DNA of 59,466 nucleotides from Marinobacter sp. (GTDB lineage: Bacteria; Pseudomonadota; Gammaproteobacteria; Pseudomonadales; Oleiphilaceae): contig JACIZI010000026.1 of assembly GCA_014359475.1 (NCBI GenBank), forward strand, positions 1 to 59,466, read 5' to 3'. The notes under the pieces are model-generated. The model ran no database searches. It was not told the DNA's origin and saw nothing but the letters and a program-made list of their open reading frames with translations. Numbering within the stretch: the stretch's first letter is position 1; every line of letters begins with the position of its first letter. This document shows positions 8,705 through 17,398 of the stretch, piece after piece. A program made the translations under genes and the position numbers.

Positions 8705-9658
8705 TTGCAGCAGGTTATGATCAGTGCGCAGGATAATCCTGCCAGCCATCCGGCACCTACCCTGGCTCGCCTCGGTGGGTTATGGGCGGGGCGCTTCCAG
8801 GCCATGGCCAGCCCCTGCGAGGTGCTGGTCGAATCTGCGGCGGATGAACGGCTGGCCAGTGAGCTGGTGGCCCTGGCAGCGAAGGAGGCCTGGCGCATTG
8901 AGCATAAGTTCAGCCGTTATGTCAGCGGCAATGTGGTTGACCGGATCAATCGCTCTGATGGCAGGGATGTCCGGGTCGATGAGGAGACGGCACGTTTACT
9001 CGACTACGCCGACCAGTGTTACCGGTTATCCGACGGACTGTTTGACATTACGTCCGGAGTCTTGCGGAAGGTCTGGCGATTTGATGGCAGCAACCGGGTG
9101 CCGTCCAGGGCGGCAGTCGACCAGCTGTTGCCCGGGATCGGCTGGCAACGGCTGCGGTGGCAGGCTCCGGTCCTGAATCTACCCAAAGGCATGGAGCTGG
9201 ATCTGGGGGGGATTGGTAAAGAATACGCGGTGGACCGCACTCTGATGCTGCTGGATCAGCAGTTGAAAGCAAAAGATATCGTCCGCTGTGGCCTGCTGGT
9301 CAATTTCGGTGGAGACCTTTGCTGTACACGCCGGTGGCACCCGGATGAGCCGTGGAAAGTAGGCATCGAGAACCATCGCAATAGCGCAGCATCGGCCGGT
9401 ATGCTGCCCTTGCGAGCGGGCGCACTGGCAACCAGTGGTGACACCCATCGGTTTCTGGTTCGCAATGGTAAACGCTACAGTCACGTACTCAATCCACGGA
9501 CCGGCTGGCCGGTTGAGCAGGCACCGCACACCGTCACCGTTCTGGCTCCTACCTGCACGCTGGCCGGTATGCTGGCGACTTTTGCCATGCTGCAAGGCCC
9601 ACGGGCGGAATCGTTCCTCGGTGAGCAGGATGGCATCCGTTACTGGATCCGGCGCTGA
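8705..9658 (+). CDS. apbE: ApbE-family FAD:protein FMN transferase
   Basis: ApbE enzymes attach FMN through a phosphoester bond to Thr/Ser in a D-x-x-(S/T)-G-A-T-type motif of exported redox proteins. The 317-residue protein shows ApbE landmarks: FSRY near the start, DGLFDITSG, LDLGGIGKEYAVD, NFGGD, the ATSGDTHRF stretch and HVLNPRTG. The start is probably TTG at 8705, because AGGAG (8693-8697) is 7 bp upstream; the ATG at 8717 is poorly placed. No signal peptide is evident from either start, unlike typical periplasmic ApbE. No target motif is visible in the DUF4266 or DUF3570 products. NosR, encoded at 19598, does carry one (DGLSGAT), so it is a plausible client. Confidence 0.85.
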   Translation: MQQVMISAQDNPASHPAPTLARLGGLWAGRFQAMASPCEVLVESAADERLASELVALAAKEAWRIEHKFSRYVSGNVVDRINRSDGRDVRVDEETARLLDYADQCYRLSDGLFDITSGVLRKVWRFDGSNRVPSRAAVDQLLPGIGWQRLRWQAPVLNLPKGMELDLGGIGKEYAVDRTLMLLDQQLKAKDIVRCGLLVNFGGDLCCTRRWHPDEPWKVGIENHRNSAASAGMLPLRAGALATSGDTHRFLVRNGKRYSHVLNPRTGWPVEQAPHTVTVLAPTCTLAGMLATFAMLQGPRAESFLGEQDGIRYWIRR

Positions 9659-9740
9659 TCAGGTTATACCGCCTTTGTCCTTCTGAACTCCCCTGAAAGG
9701 GATATGGTTGGCGATACCGTCGTTCCTTTATGCTGGTCAC

Positions 9741-9754
9741 ATGACATGCATCAA
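9741..9754 (+). promoter_or_regulatory. Candidate Anr/FNR box upstream of hemN
   Basis: ATGAC-ATGC-ATCAA matches the TTGAT-N4-ATCAA consensus at 8 of 10 positions, with a perfect right half. It lies 82 bp before the preferred hemN start. Oxygen-independent hemN is commonly under Anr/FNR control in pseudomonads and relatives. No Anr gene is in the window. Confidence 0.4.
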
Positions 9755-9836
9755 ACTGCTCTGGTTGTTCCTCAGGGATAATAGATCGGTGTGTCATGCC
9801 CATACCCGCCCTTACCCACGGATTTCAGAGTGTCCT

Positions 9837-11246
9837 ATGGCTTCCAGTACTGCTGCCGTCAATGAGCTGCCCGCCTTCATCTGGGATGAAGCGCTGATCC
9901 GCCGCTATGATCTGAGTGGCCCCCGTTATACCTCCTATCCTACTGCGGTCGAGTTTGATCATAGCTACCCGGTTGAGGATATGGTAAAGGCTGCCGGACG
10001 CAGCAAAGCCGGGGGAGGGCCTGTTTCGCTCTATACTCATCTGCCGTTCTGCGCACACCTTTGCTATTACTGCGCCTGCAACAAGGTGATTACCAAAAAA
10101 CGTGACAAAGCCATGCCCTATGTGGAGCGGTTGCTGAAAGAAGCGGCCTTGCAGGCGAAGCTGTTCGGTGGGGACCGGCCGGTTAAGCAGTTGCACTGGG
10201 GCGGTGGAACGCCAACGTTTCTGCCCCGGGATGTCATGAAGCACCTGATGGCCGGCTACGGCGAGCTGTTCAACCTGCAGACCGGCCGCGACCGGGACTA
10301 CAGCGTGGAAATCGATCCCCGGGAAGTGGACCCGGACACCCTGCCAACCCTGTGGGAGCTGGGTTTCAACCGGATCAGTCTTGGTGTGCAGGATGTCAAC
10401 CCGCAGGTTCAGAAAGCAGTGAACCGCATCCAGCCCCGGGACATGACCGAGACGGTGCTGAATGAGGCGCGTCGTATCGGCTTCCGGTCCATCAATCTGG
10501 ATCTGATTTACGGCCTGCCGTACCAGACTCCGGAAAGCTTCGCCGAGACCCTGGAAGTCGTGCTGGAGATGTCTCCGGACCGGCTCTCTGTGTTCAGCTA
10601 TGCTCACCTGCCGGCCCGTTTCTACCCGCAGACCCGGATTCAGGGTGACACCTTGCCCAGTCCGCAACAGAAGCTGACCATCCTGCACAACACCATCAAC
10701 CGTTTGCTGGAAGCAGGGTACGAGTACATCGGCATGGATCATTTCGCCAAACCGGATGACAGTCTCGCGGTGGCCCAGCGGGAAGGGCGGTTGCACCGGA
10801 ATTTCCAGGGCTACACTACCCACTCGGATTGCGACCTGGTATCCCTCGGTGTATCCGCCATCGGCCAGACCGATGATGCCTACTTCCAGAACAACCACGA
10901 TCTGCCGGCCTGGGAAGCGGCCATTGATGCCGGCCAGCTGGCCATCACCAAAGGGGTGAACCTCAGCCGGGACGACCGCATCCGCCGCTGGGTGATCGGG
11001 CAACTGATCTGCCAGTTCCGGCTAGACCGCCAGCAGTTTGCGGCCAAGTGGCAGGAAGACTTCGACCGGTACTTTGCGGACGAGCTGGCGCGCCTCAAGC
11101 CGATGATTCAGGATCAGTTGGTTGCCGACGATAGTCGATTTCTGCAGGTGCAACCCGCAGGCCGCCTGCTGATCCGCGCCATCTGCCAGATTTTCGATTT
11201 CTACCGCAAGGAAGGGGCGAGCAAGCGTTTTTCCCGGATTATCTGA
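9837..11246 (+). CDS. hemN: Oxygen-independent coproporphyrinogen III dehydrogenase
   Basis: HemN is a radical SAM enzyme that decarboxylates coproporphyrinogen III for heme synthesis without oxygen. The 469-residue protein has the cluster motif C72-x3-C76-x2-C79 (FCAHLCYYCAC), then WGGGTPT, the SVEIDPRE and NRISLGVQD strands, and the HemN C-terminal domain. The C-terminal RYYRKEG-like ending (FDFYRKEGASKRFS) is typical of true HemN and argues against HemW-like proteins. The ATG at 9837 matches the usual family N-terminus; an upstream extension to 9708 looks like leader sequence. An Anr-like box lies upstream. Heme made this way suits the denitrification genes nearby. Confidence 0.93.
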   Translation: MASSTAAVNELPAFIWDEALIRRYDLSGPRYTSYPTAVEFDHSYPVEDMVKAAGRSKAGGGPVSLYTHLPFCAHLCYYCACNKVITKKRDKAMPYVERLLKEAALQAKLFGGDRPVKQLHWGGGTPTFLPRDVMKHLMAGYGELFNLQTGRDRDYSVEIDPREVDPDTLPTLWELGFNRISLGVQDVNPQVQKAVNRIQPRDMTETVLNEARRIGFRSINLDLIYGLPYQTPESFAETLEVVLEMSPDRLSVFSYAHLPARFYPQTRIQGDTLPSPQQKLTILHNTINRLLEAGYEYIGMDHFAKPDDSLAVAQREGRLHRNFQGYTTHSDCDLVSLGVSAIGQTDDAYFQNNHDLPAWEAAIDAGQLAITKGVNLSRDDRIRRWVIGQLICQFRLDRQQFAAKWQEDFDRYFADELARLKPMIQDQLVADDSRFLQVQPAGRLLIRAICQIFDFYRKEGASKRFSRII

Positions 11247-11294
11247 TGACCCGGTAAACCAGTCGGATCAAACGCCCGTATGAATCCTCAGTAT

Positions 11295-11322
11295 GCGACC
11301 GCCGGCCTGTCCGGGCGGTCGC
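11295..11322 (+). terminator. Stem-loop after hemN
   Basis: GCGACCGCC pairs with GGCGGTCGC around a 10-nt loop. It lies 49 bp past the hemN stop and 63 bp before the acyl-CoA dehydrogenase start. There is no strong T-run after it, so termination is plausible but not certain. Confidence 0.4.
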
Positions 11323-11384
11323 CTTCCGACCGGTGGTCTGTGCAACGCCACCACCATTTTAGGTTGTACTGAGGAGTTGAATCC

Positions 11385-13160
11385 ATGCAATACCAGGCAC
11401 CTGGGAATGATCTTCGCTTCCTGCTCTTTGACGTACTGGGCGCAGACAAGCTGCACGAGCTGGAACCATACGCCGATGCGACCCCGGATCTGATTTCTGC
11501 GGTCATCGACGAGGCGGGCAAGCTGGCCGCCGAAGTGATCCAGCCGACCAACCAGGTAGGTGACCGGCAGGGTTGTCAGTACGACCCGCAAACCCATAAC
11601 GTTACGACCCCTGAGGGTTTTAAAGAGGCCTACCAGAAATTTGTGGAAGGCGGCTGGACCGCTTTGGACGCTCCGCTGGAATATGGCGGTCAGGGCCTGC
11701 CCCACACCCTCAAGTTTGTAGTGGACGAGATGGTCTGCTCCACCAACCTGTCACTGGGTATGTATCCGGGGCTCACACACGGAGCCATCAGTGCACTGTA
11801 CAAACACGGTACCGATGAACTGAAGTCTACCTATCTGGAAAAGCTGATCTCCGGCGAGTGGACCGGCACCATGTGTCTGACCGAACCCCATTGCGGCACC
11901 GACCTGGGCATGATCCGCACCCGTGCCACCCCGAATGATGATGGCAGCTACGCCATTGAAGGCACCAAGATCTGGATCACCGGCGGTGAGCATGACCTGG
12001 TGCACAATATCGTTCACCTGGTGCTGGCCAAATTGCCCGGTGCCCCGGACACCACCAAGGGTATTTCCCTGTTTGTGGTACCCAAGTTCCTGCCAGAGTC
12101 CGGCGAGCGTAACCCGGCTTTCTGTGGCGGCCTTGAGCACAAGATGGGCATCAAGGGTTCTGCTACCTGTGTGATGAACTTCGAAGGTGCCAGAGGCTGG
12201 CTGGTGGGCGAGCCCAACGATGGCATGCGCGCCATGTTTACCATGATGAACGAGGCCCGCCTGATGGTTGGCATGCAGGGTCTCGGCCTGGCAGAGATGG
12301 CCTACCAGGAGAGTCTTGGCTTTGCCCGTGAGCGCCTGCAGAGTCGGTCCCTGACTGGTGCGAAAAACCCGGACGGCCCGGCGGATCCGATCATCGTGCA
12401 TCCGGATGTACGCCGCATGCTGATGCGCCAGAAGGTTCTGAACGAGGGCATGCGTGCATTGGCCCTGTTCACCGGCCACCAGCTGGACCTGTCCGTAGCC
12501 CACGGGGACGAAACGGTGCGGGAGAACGCAGACAACCTGGTGCAACTGCTGACCCCAGTGGTCAAAGCGTTCCTGACCGACGAAGGCTTCAACAACGCCA
12601 ATGTGGGCTTGCAGGTGCTCGGTGGTTCCGGCTTCACCACCGACTGGCCACTGGAGCAGCTGGTACGCGATGGCCGTATCGCCCGTATCTACGAGGGCAC
12701 CAACGGCATCCAGGCCATGGATCTGGTGGGTCGCAAGTTGGGACTTAAGGGTGGGGCACTGGTTAGGACCCTGTTTGCTGAACTTACCTCGTATCTGAAA
12801 GATAACAGCGATGCGCCCCACCGGGAAGAGCTGAAGGCGGCCATGAAGCGCCTGGAAACTGCCACCCTGTGGCTGGCCAGCAACGCCCCGAAAGACCCGG
12901 AACAGGCCGGTGCGGCGGCGTCACCCTATCTGCGCCTGATGGCTCTCACCGTGATCGGCTACCTGTGGTCGCGGATGGCTGGCGCGGCGCAGCAGGGGCT
13001 GGATAACGGTGCTGAAAACCGGCCGCTACTGGAGAGCAAACTGGTATCCGCCCGCTTCTACTTTGAGAAGCTGCTGCCGGAAACCGACTGGCTGCTGCAG
13101 GATATCGAGAGTGGCAAGGACAGCATGATGGCCTTCTCGGACGACCACTGGGTGGCCTGA
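11385..13160 (+). CDS. Large acyl-CoA dehydrogenase (DmdC-like architecture)
   Basis: The 591-residue FAD enzyme is longer than the roughly 380-residue core dehydrogenases because of a C-terminal extension, as in DmdC-type proteins. Landmarks are the substrate/FAD segment MCLTEPHCGTDLG, the WITGGEHDL stretch, KMGIKGSATC and the catalytic glutamate E437 in RIYEGTNGIQ. It oxidises an acyl-CoA to the 2-enoyl-CoA and passes electrons to ETF. DmdC itself acts on 3-methylmercaptopropionyl-CoA, but many close relatives use other chains, so the substrate is not assigned. It stands alone between hemN and a strong terminator. The start has a usable GAGGAG about 8 bp upstream. Confidence 0.88.
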   Translation: MQYQAPGNDLRFLLFDVLGADKLHELEPYADATPDLISAVIDEAGKLAAEVIQPTNQVGDRQGCQYDPQTHNVTTPEGFKEAYQKFVEGGWTALDAPLEYGGQGLPHTLKFVVDEMVCSTNLSLGMYPGLTHGAISALYKHGTDELKSTYLEKLISGEWTGTMCLTEPHCGTDLGMIRTRATPNDDGSYAIEGTKIWITGGEHDLVHNIVHLVLAKLPGAPDTTKGISLFVVPKFLPESGERNPAFCGGLEHKMGIKGSATCVMNFEGARGWLVGEPNDGMRAMFTMMNEARLMVGMQGLGLAEMAYQESLGFARERLQSRSLTGAKNPDGPADPIIVHPDVRRMLMRQKVLNEGMRALALFTGHQLDLSVAHGDETVRENADNLVQLLTPVVKAFLTDEGFNNANVGLQVLGGSGFTTDWPLEQLVRDGRIARIYEGTNGIQAMDLVGRKLGLKGGALVRTLFAELTSYLKDNSDAPHREELKAAMKRLETATLWLASNAPKDPEQAGAAASPYLRLMALTVIGYLWSRMAGAAQQGLDNGAENRPLLESKLVSARFYFEKLLPETDWLLQDIESGKDSMMAFSDDHWVA

Positions 13161-13179
13161 TGCCTGGCGTTCAGTAATA

Positions 13180-13212
13180 AAAAGGGGACCTGTGCGGTCC
13201 CCTTTTCTGTTT
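13180..13212 (+). terminator. Rho-independent terminator after acyl-CoA dehydrogenase
   Basis: An 11 bp perfect stem, AAAAGGGGACC with GGTCCCCTTTT, closes a 5-nt loop and runs into a T-rich tail. It begins 20 bp after the stop codon. The A-run on its left arm means it could also act on the minus strand. Confidence 0.85.
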
Positions 13213-13232
13213 CCCTTTACGGTTACTGCGGA

Positions 13233-13397
13233 TCAGGCATTCGCCAACCTGACGCTTCTCCATGGAGCTGTCAGCGGCATTCGCGACCTGCAGGGTATTC
13301 TCGGAAATCTGCTCCGAGGTGGGGCGGCAGCGGCGGAGAATGATACAGTGACACTCAGGATGAAGGTGCTCAGAAGCGAGCTGTTTGTTTTTATCAT
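13233..13397 (-). pseudogene. Possible small secreted protein, perhaps frameshifted
   Basis: On the minus strand an ATG at 13397 opens a 54-codon frame beginning MIKTNSSLLSTFILSVTVSF then AAAAP, a convincing signal peptide; AAGGGG lies about 8 bp upstream. After the signal the frame becomes arginine/proline-rich and stops at 13233. A one-base shift at the C-run near 13323 would instead give PTSEQISENTLQVANAADSS followed by MEKRQVGECLIR, which looks like real protein, and would run to 13171. Either a frameshift mutation, a sequencing slip or chance could explain this. I do not recognise the family. The rest of 13213-13546 shows no other gene. Confidence 0.25.
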
Positions 13398-13546
13398 GAG
13401 GGTGCCCCTTCTATCGTTGAATGGTGAGCCTTTTTCAGGTTATCACTCATCGCAGCAGGCCTGTTGAGGTATGTTAATTGAACACGTTGGTTAGTCCGCC
13501 GTCGGTTGGTTGAAATCCGGGCGCTGCAGCCGCATGACAGCGAGGT

Positions 13547-14614
13547 ATGTTTGTAGAATTGCAAGGGGGCGATATCTTTCAGCTTCTGATGTGGACGGCG
13601 GTTGCCGCCGTCGGCACTGCTATAGTGTGGAAAGGCAGTGGCCTTCTGGAAGCCGCCAGTGAGCGGCTGTCCCTGTATTACCGTCTGCCCGAGATCGTGC
13701 AGGGTGCGATTGTCGTTGCGATTGGTTCAAGCTTTCCGGAACTGGCCACCGTGGTTGTCTCTACCCTGGTCCATGGGGAGTTTGAGCTGGGGGTGGCGGC
13801 GATCGTCGGCTCTGCCCTGTTCAACATCATGGTCATCCCTGCCCTCAGTGGTCTGGTCGCAAAAGAGCAATTGGCGACCAACCGTGACCTTGTCTACAAG
13901 GAAGCGCAGTTCTACATGATTGCCGTGGCAACTCTGTTGCTGACGTTCTCGTTTGCGGTCATCTACAATCCGGTTGAATCCGCGGGTGGCGAGCTGCGGG
14001 GCGAGTTGAACCGTGGTCTGGCATTCCTGCCGCTGGTGCTTTATGTGGTGTACATATTTGTCCAGTACCAGGACACTATGGACTACCAGTCTGATGCCGG
14101 TGTCTCTCATATCCGGCCAGGCCGCGAATGGGGGAAGCTGGCGGCGGGCCTTGCGCTGATCCTGGTGGGCGTCGAGGGGCTGGTTCGGGCTGCGGTCAAT
14201 TTCGGCGATATTCTCGGCACGCCCAGCTTCCTGTGGGGCATCACGATTGTCGCTGCTGGCACCTCGATTCCCGATGCTTTTGTTTCCGTGCGCGCTGCCC
14301 GTAACGGTAAGGGCATTACCAGCACTGCGAACGTGCTGGGCAGCAACATCTTCGATTTGCTCTGCTGCATTCCCATTGGCGTTCTGATCGCGGGGACGGC
14401 CGTCATCAACTACTCGGTGGCGGCCCCGATGATGGCGGTGCTTACCCTTGCGACGGTAATCCTTTTTTTGATGATGCGCACCCACATGATCCTGAGCCGG
14501 GCTGAATCCTGGATTTTGTTGCTGATCTACGGAATATTTGTGGCGTGGATTGCTGTAGAGACGTTCAACGTCACGAACATTCTTGTCAATTTCCCGCCCG
14601 CTGACGCTGCCTGA
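13547..14614 (+). CDS. Sodium/calcium exchanger family antiporter (CaCA)
   Basis: The 355-residue membrane protein has about ten hydrophobic segments and the two inverted alpha-repeats of CaCA antiporters. Repeat 1 has AIGSSFPELATVV followed by IVGSALFNI, and repeat 2 has AAGTSIPDAFVSV followed by NVLGSNIFDLL. The acidic residues within these repeats are the expected cation ligands. It should exchange Ca2+ (or another cation) for Na+ or H+ at the inner membrane. GAGG lies 5 bp before the ATG. It is convergent with narL and appears to be a single-gene unit. Ion specificity cannot be read from sequence. Confidence 0.85.
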   Translation: MFVELQGGDIFQLLMWTAVAAVGTAIVWKGSGLLEAASERLSLYYRLPEIVQGAIVVAIGSSFPELATVVVSTLVHGEFELGVAAIVGSALFNIMVIPALSGLVAKEQLATNRDLVYKEAQFYMIAVATLLLTFSFAVIYNPVESAGGELRGELNRGLAFLPLVLYVVYIFVQYQDTMDYQSDAGVSHIRPGREWGKLAAGLALILVGVEGLVRAAVNFGDILGTPSFLWGITIVAAGTSIPDAFVSVRAARNGKGITSTANVLGSNIFDLLCCIPIGVLIAGTAVINYSVAAPMMAVLTLATVILFLMMRTHMILSRAESWILLLIYGIFVAWIAVETFNVTNILVNFPPADAA

Positions 14615-14674
14615 AGCCTGTGGCCCTGCGACATACTGCTGGTCGTGGGGTGGGTGCCGCTTACTTCCCAGGCT

Positions 14675-15334
14675 TTATTCCCGGTGCAGCCCTTCCTCGA
14701 CCGCCCACACAGCCACCTCCACCCGTGACCTCAGGTTGAGCTTTTTCAGCAGGTGTTTGACATGCACCTTGACGGTACCGTCGCTGATGTCCAGTTTGCG
14801 GCCGATCATTTTATTGGACAGGCCCTCGGCAATCAGCCTCAGTATGTCTTTTTCCCGGGGTGTCAGGCTGTCAAAGTCCGGTCGGGACGTTGCTTTGCTT
14901 TTGCTGGAGCGCAGCGCCTCGGCCAGAAGAGTGGTCAGGCGATCGCTGATCACCATTTTCCCCACGGCCGCCTGATGGAGCCGGGTGATCATGTCTTCCG
15001 GCTCCATATCTTTGAGCAGATAGCCGTCCGCCCCGGCGCGCAGTGCATCCACCACATCTTCTTCATGGTCGGAGACGGTGAACATGATGATGCGGGAGCT
15101 GATGCTCTCCTCCCGGAGGGCCTTGAGTGCCTCGATGCCGCTCATCTCGGGCATGTTCAGGTCCATCAGGATCAGATCCGGCTCCATCGCCCGGGCCCGC
15201 TCGATACCATCCCGGGCGTTGCTGGCTTCACCGACAACGGTCATGTCATCTTCCAGGTCGATCAGTTGCCTGATGCCCTGGCGCAGGAGGGGGTGGTCAT
15301 CAATCAGCAGTATGGTGGCCGGGGAGTCTGTCAT
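14675..15334 (-). CDS. narL: NarL-type response regulator
   Basis: The 219-residue regulator has a receiver domain with the acidic pair DD (in LLIDDHP), the phosphoacceptor Asp in LILMDLNMP and the conserved Lys in LLKDMEP. A LuxR-type HTH follows at the C-terminus ([21 protein letters not shown], then [14 protein letters not shown]). It lies 36 bp downstream of narX on the same strand. The ATG at 15334 is preferred over 15346, because GAGGG then sits at the right distance. NarL activates nitrate-respiration genes; candidate heptamers occur near the MFS gene and upstream of dnr. Confidence 0.92.
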   Translation of the reverse strand: MTDSPATILLIDDHPLLRQGIRQLIDLEDDMTVVGEASNARDGIERARAMEPDLILMDLNMPEMSGIEALKALREESISSRIIMFTVSDHEEDVVDALRAGADGYLLKDMEPEDMITRLHQAAVGKMVISDRLTTLLAEALRSSKSKATSRPDFDSLTPREKDILRLIAEGLSNKMIGRKLDISDGTVKVHVKHLLKKLNLRSRVEVAVWAVEEGLHRE

Positions 15335-15370
15335 GGTTTCCCTCATTCGCTTCTGTTGTGTTCGGAATAT

Positions 15371-17230
15371 TCACTCGCCGGAAGCCCGGGATTCGATCAT
15401 GTGGCGGCTTTTCGGAATGAAACCCAGTACCACTTCGGCACCGCCCTGGTCATGGTTACGTACTTCCACTTTTCCGCCCAGGGTTCTGGCCCGGTCTTCC
15501 ATGATGATCAGTCCGTAGTGCTGGCTGGGAGCATCGCCTGCCGGAAGACCCTTGCCATTGTCCCGGATGATGACCTGTACCCGGGGGGTGCGGAACAGCA
15601 CCTTGACAGTCACCTGATTCGCTCCGGAATGTTTGACGGCATTGGCCAGTGCCTCACGGACAATCTGCAGAGTGTGGATCTCCTCATTGGGGGAGAGGGT
15701 TTGCAGCGGCAGATCATACGCCAGTTTTACCGGGTGCCCGAGTCGTTCCGAGAATTCGTCCACGGTTTTACTCAGGGCTGCCGACAGCTCCGGGGTGTCC
15801 AGCTTCAGGCGGAAGGTGGTGAGCAGCTCCCGCAGCTGTCGATAGGCGCTGTTCAGGCCCGAGCTGAGCTGTTCCAGTATGTCATCGTGGGTGAGCTTCT
15901 GCTCGCTGGCGACATCCAGGCGGCGCAATCGTGCGACCTGCATTTTCAGGTAGGACAGAGACTGTGCCAGGGAATCATGCAGCTCCCGGGCGATCACGGT
16001 GCGTTCTTCCACCAGGGTCATCTGCTGTTCCTCGGTAATCTGCCGCTCCAGGAAAATAGCAGTGGCCAGCTGGTCGCTCAGGGTTTCCAGCAGGCGCCGC
16101 GCGGTTTTCGACAGGCCCCTGTCTGCGGGGTACCAGACTTCCAGGGTGCCGAGCAGTTGGCTGGGGGTGCGGATCGGCAGCAGCAGGCGGCGACCGTCGT
16201 TGTTTTCGTTGGGCAGTTCGTCGTACTGCTCCGGGGTCACCAGGCAGGCGTTGCAGTGATGGTCGCGGCAGTAGAAAGGCCGCTCGGCAGCCGTGGTGGT
16301 GACGGCTTCGACTGGTTGGCCTGCGTTCTTGTCGTGCAGATAGAGACGGATGGGCCCTATGCCCAGCAACTCTTCCAGATCCTGCAGCATGGGCACGGCA
16401 CCGCTGCACAGGTCGTGGTTAGCAAACAGCCTGCGGCTGGCGGAGTGCAGAAGTTCCAGGGCGGTGTGGCCAATTTCCAGTTCCCGGGTTTTGTCCCGTG
16501 CCTCGGCTTCCAGCTCATGGTAACTCAGGGCCAGTTCGCTGGTCATCTGGTCGAAGGCATTGCCCAGCCTGGCCAGCTCGTCACTACCGGACAGGTGAGC
16601 CTTGCGGGAGAAATCCTGTTCCCCCACCGCCCTTGCGATGTCGACCAGTTTGCGTAAGGGACGCAGTACCCGGTTTTTCAGATCCAGAAACAGGGCAATC
16701 ACAATGACTACCGAGAGCACCAGACTGATGACCTGAATCAGGTGAAGGAGGTCGATTCTGGCTTCCGTGCGCTCCTCCAGCATGGATACCAGGGAGTCCA
16801 CTTCGGCCACATAGTAGTTGGTGGTCTGCAGCAGGTCACGTGGGACTGTGCTCGAGGCGCTGGCCTGCCTTAGTCCCGGCAGAACCTCTGTACGCCAGAG
16901 CGAGAGTACCTTCTGATACTGACGATGCAGGGGATGGTCCTCTGCACCGGGCACCCGCTGGCTGATGGCGGAGTGGGCGATGCGTTGCTGGTAGAGTGTC
17001 GCAGCCTCGGAGAATGCCGCAGGATCGCCGCCACCGTTACTTTCCTGCAGCACCCGGTTTAGCAGATCGTAGGCCCCCATGCGTAATGATCCGGCTACGT
17101 TGATGGCGGTGGCATTGCCTTCAATGCTGCGGGACACCGTCAGTGTGCTGGCCATGCTTATCAGTGCGGTCAGTGCGATGGCCGCAACGGTAATCCCGAT
17201 TCGGTTGACCAGGGGGCTTCTGGAAATCAT
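15371..17230 (-). CDS. narX: NarX-type nitrate/nitrite sensor kinase
   Basis: The 619-residue protein has an N-terminal membrane helix (about 10-30) and a periplasmic sensing domain with a P-box-like SIEGNATAINVAGSLRMGAY. A second helix near 165-185 follows, then HAMP and a central GAF-like region with a cysteine cluster (CRDHHCNAC). The C-terminus is a HisKA_3 domain with the phosphoacceptor H418 in ARELHDSLAQ, plus a HATPase domain (DNGKGLP, YGLIIMEDRA). It senses nitrate/nitrite and phosphorylates NarL, encoded just downstream. It is divergent from an MFS gene, with an Anr-type box between them. Confidence 0.93.
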   Translation of the reverse strand: MISRSPLVNRIGITVAAIALTALISMASTLTVSRSIEGNATAINVAGSLRMGAYDLLNRVLQESNGGGDPAAFSEAATLYQQRIAHSAISQRVPGAEDHPLHRQYQKVLSLWRTEVLPGLRQASASSTVPRDLLQTTNYYVAEVDSLVSMLEERTEARIDLLHLIQVISLVLSVVIVIALFLDLKNRVLRPLRKLVDIARAVGEQDFSRKAHLSGSDELARLGNAFDQMTSELALSYHELEAEARDKTRELEIGHTALELLHSASRRLFANHDLCSGAVPMLQDLEELLGIGPIRLYLHDKNAGQPVEAVTTTAAERPFYCRDHHCNACLVTPEQYDELPNENNDGRRLLLPIRTPSQLLGTLEVWYPADRGLSKTARRLLETLSDQLATAIFLERQITEEQQMTLVEERTVIARELHDSLAQSLSYLKMQVARLRRLDVASEQKLTHDDILEQLSSGLNSAYRQLRELLTTFRLKLDTPELSAALSKTVDEFSERLGHPVKLAYDLPLQTLSPNEEIHTLQIVREALANAVKHSGANQVTVKVLFRTPRVQVIIRDNGKGLPAGDAPSQHYGLIIMEDRARTLGGKVEVRNHDQGGAEVVLGFIPKSRHMIESRASGE

Positions 17231-17295
17231 GCAGGCCTGCTTGAGAACGTGATATTGCCGGGTGCGGGTTGGTCATTATCCCTGCACTTACCCAC

Positions 17296-17317
17296 TTGAG
17301 GATAGTCAAATACCTCT
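17296..17317 (+). promoter_or_regulatory. Candidate Anr/Dnr box plus NarL heptamer
   Basis: TTGAG-GATA-GTCAA (17296-17309) fits the FNR-type consensus at 8 of 10 positions. It is followed at once by TACCTCT (17311-17317), which fits the NarL heptamer TACYYMT. The pair sits between divergent narX and the MFS transporter gene, about 82 bp before the latter's ATG. Joint oxygen and nitrate control is therefore plausible. Confidence 0.5.
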
Positions 17318-17398
17318 ATGGGATATAGCCCATCATAGTCTTTGACCGGCGCAACGGCAAAACATGACACTGAAAGTTGTGTTTACCGGGGCTCAGTC

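Noticed and set aside
13192-13467. A 91-codon plus-strand frame after the acyl-CoA dehydrogenase
   Set aside because: It starts inside the terminator hairpin without a ribosome-binding site, and its composition is unlike a real protein.
14753-16657. A 634-codon plus-strand open frame opposite narL and narX
   Set aside because: The minus strand carries clear NarX/NarL motifs. The antisense frame has no recognisable domain and is explained by GC-rich third positions. The same holds for long frames opposite ahcY/metK (49503-51290), tktA (53515-55095) and fba (58255-59424).
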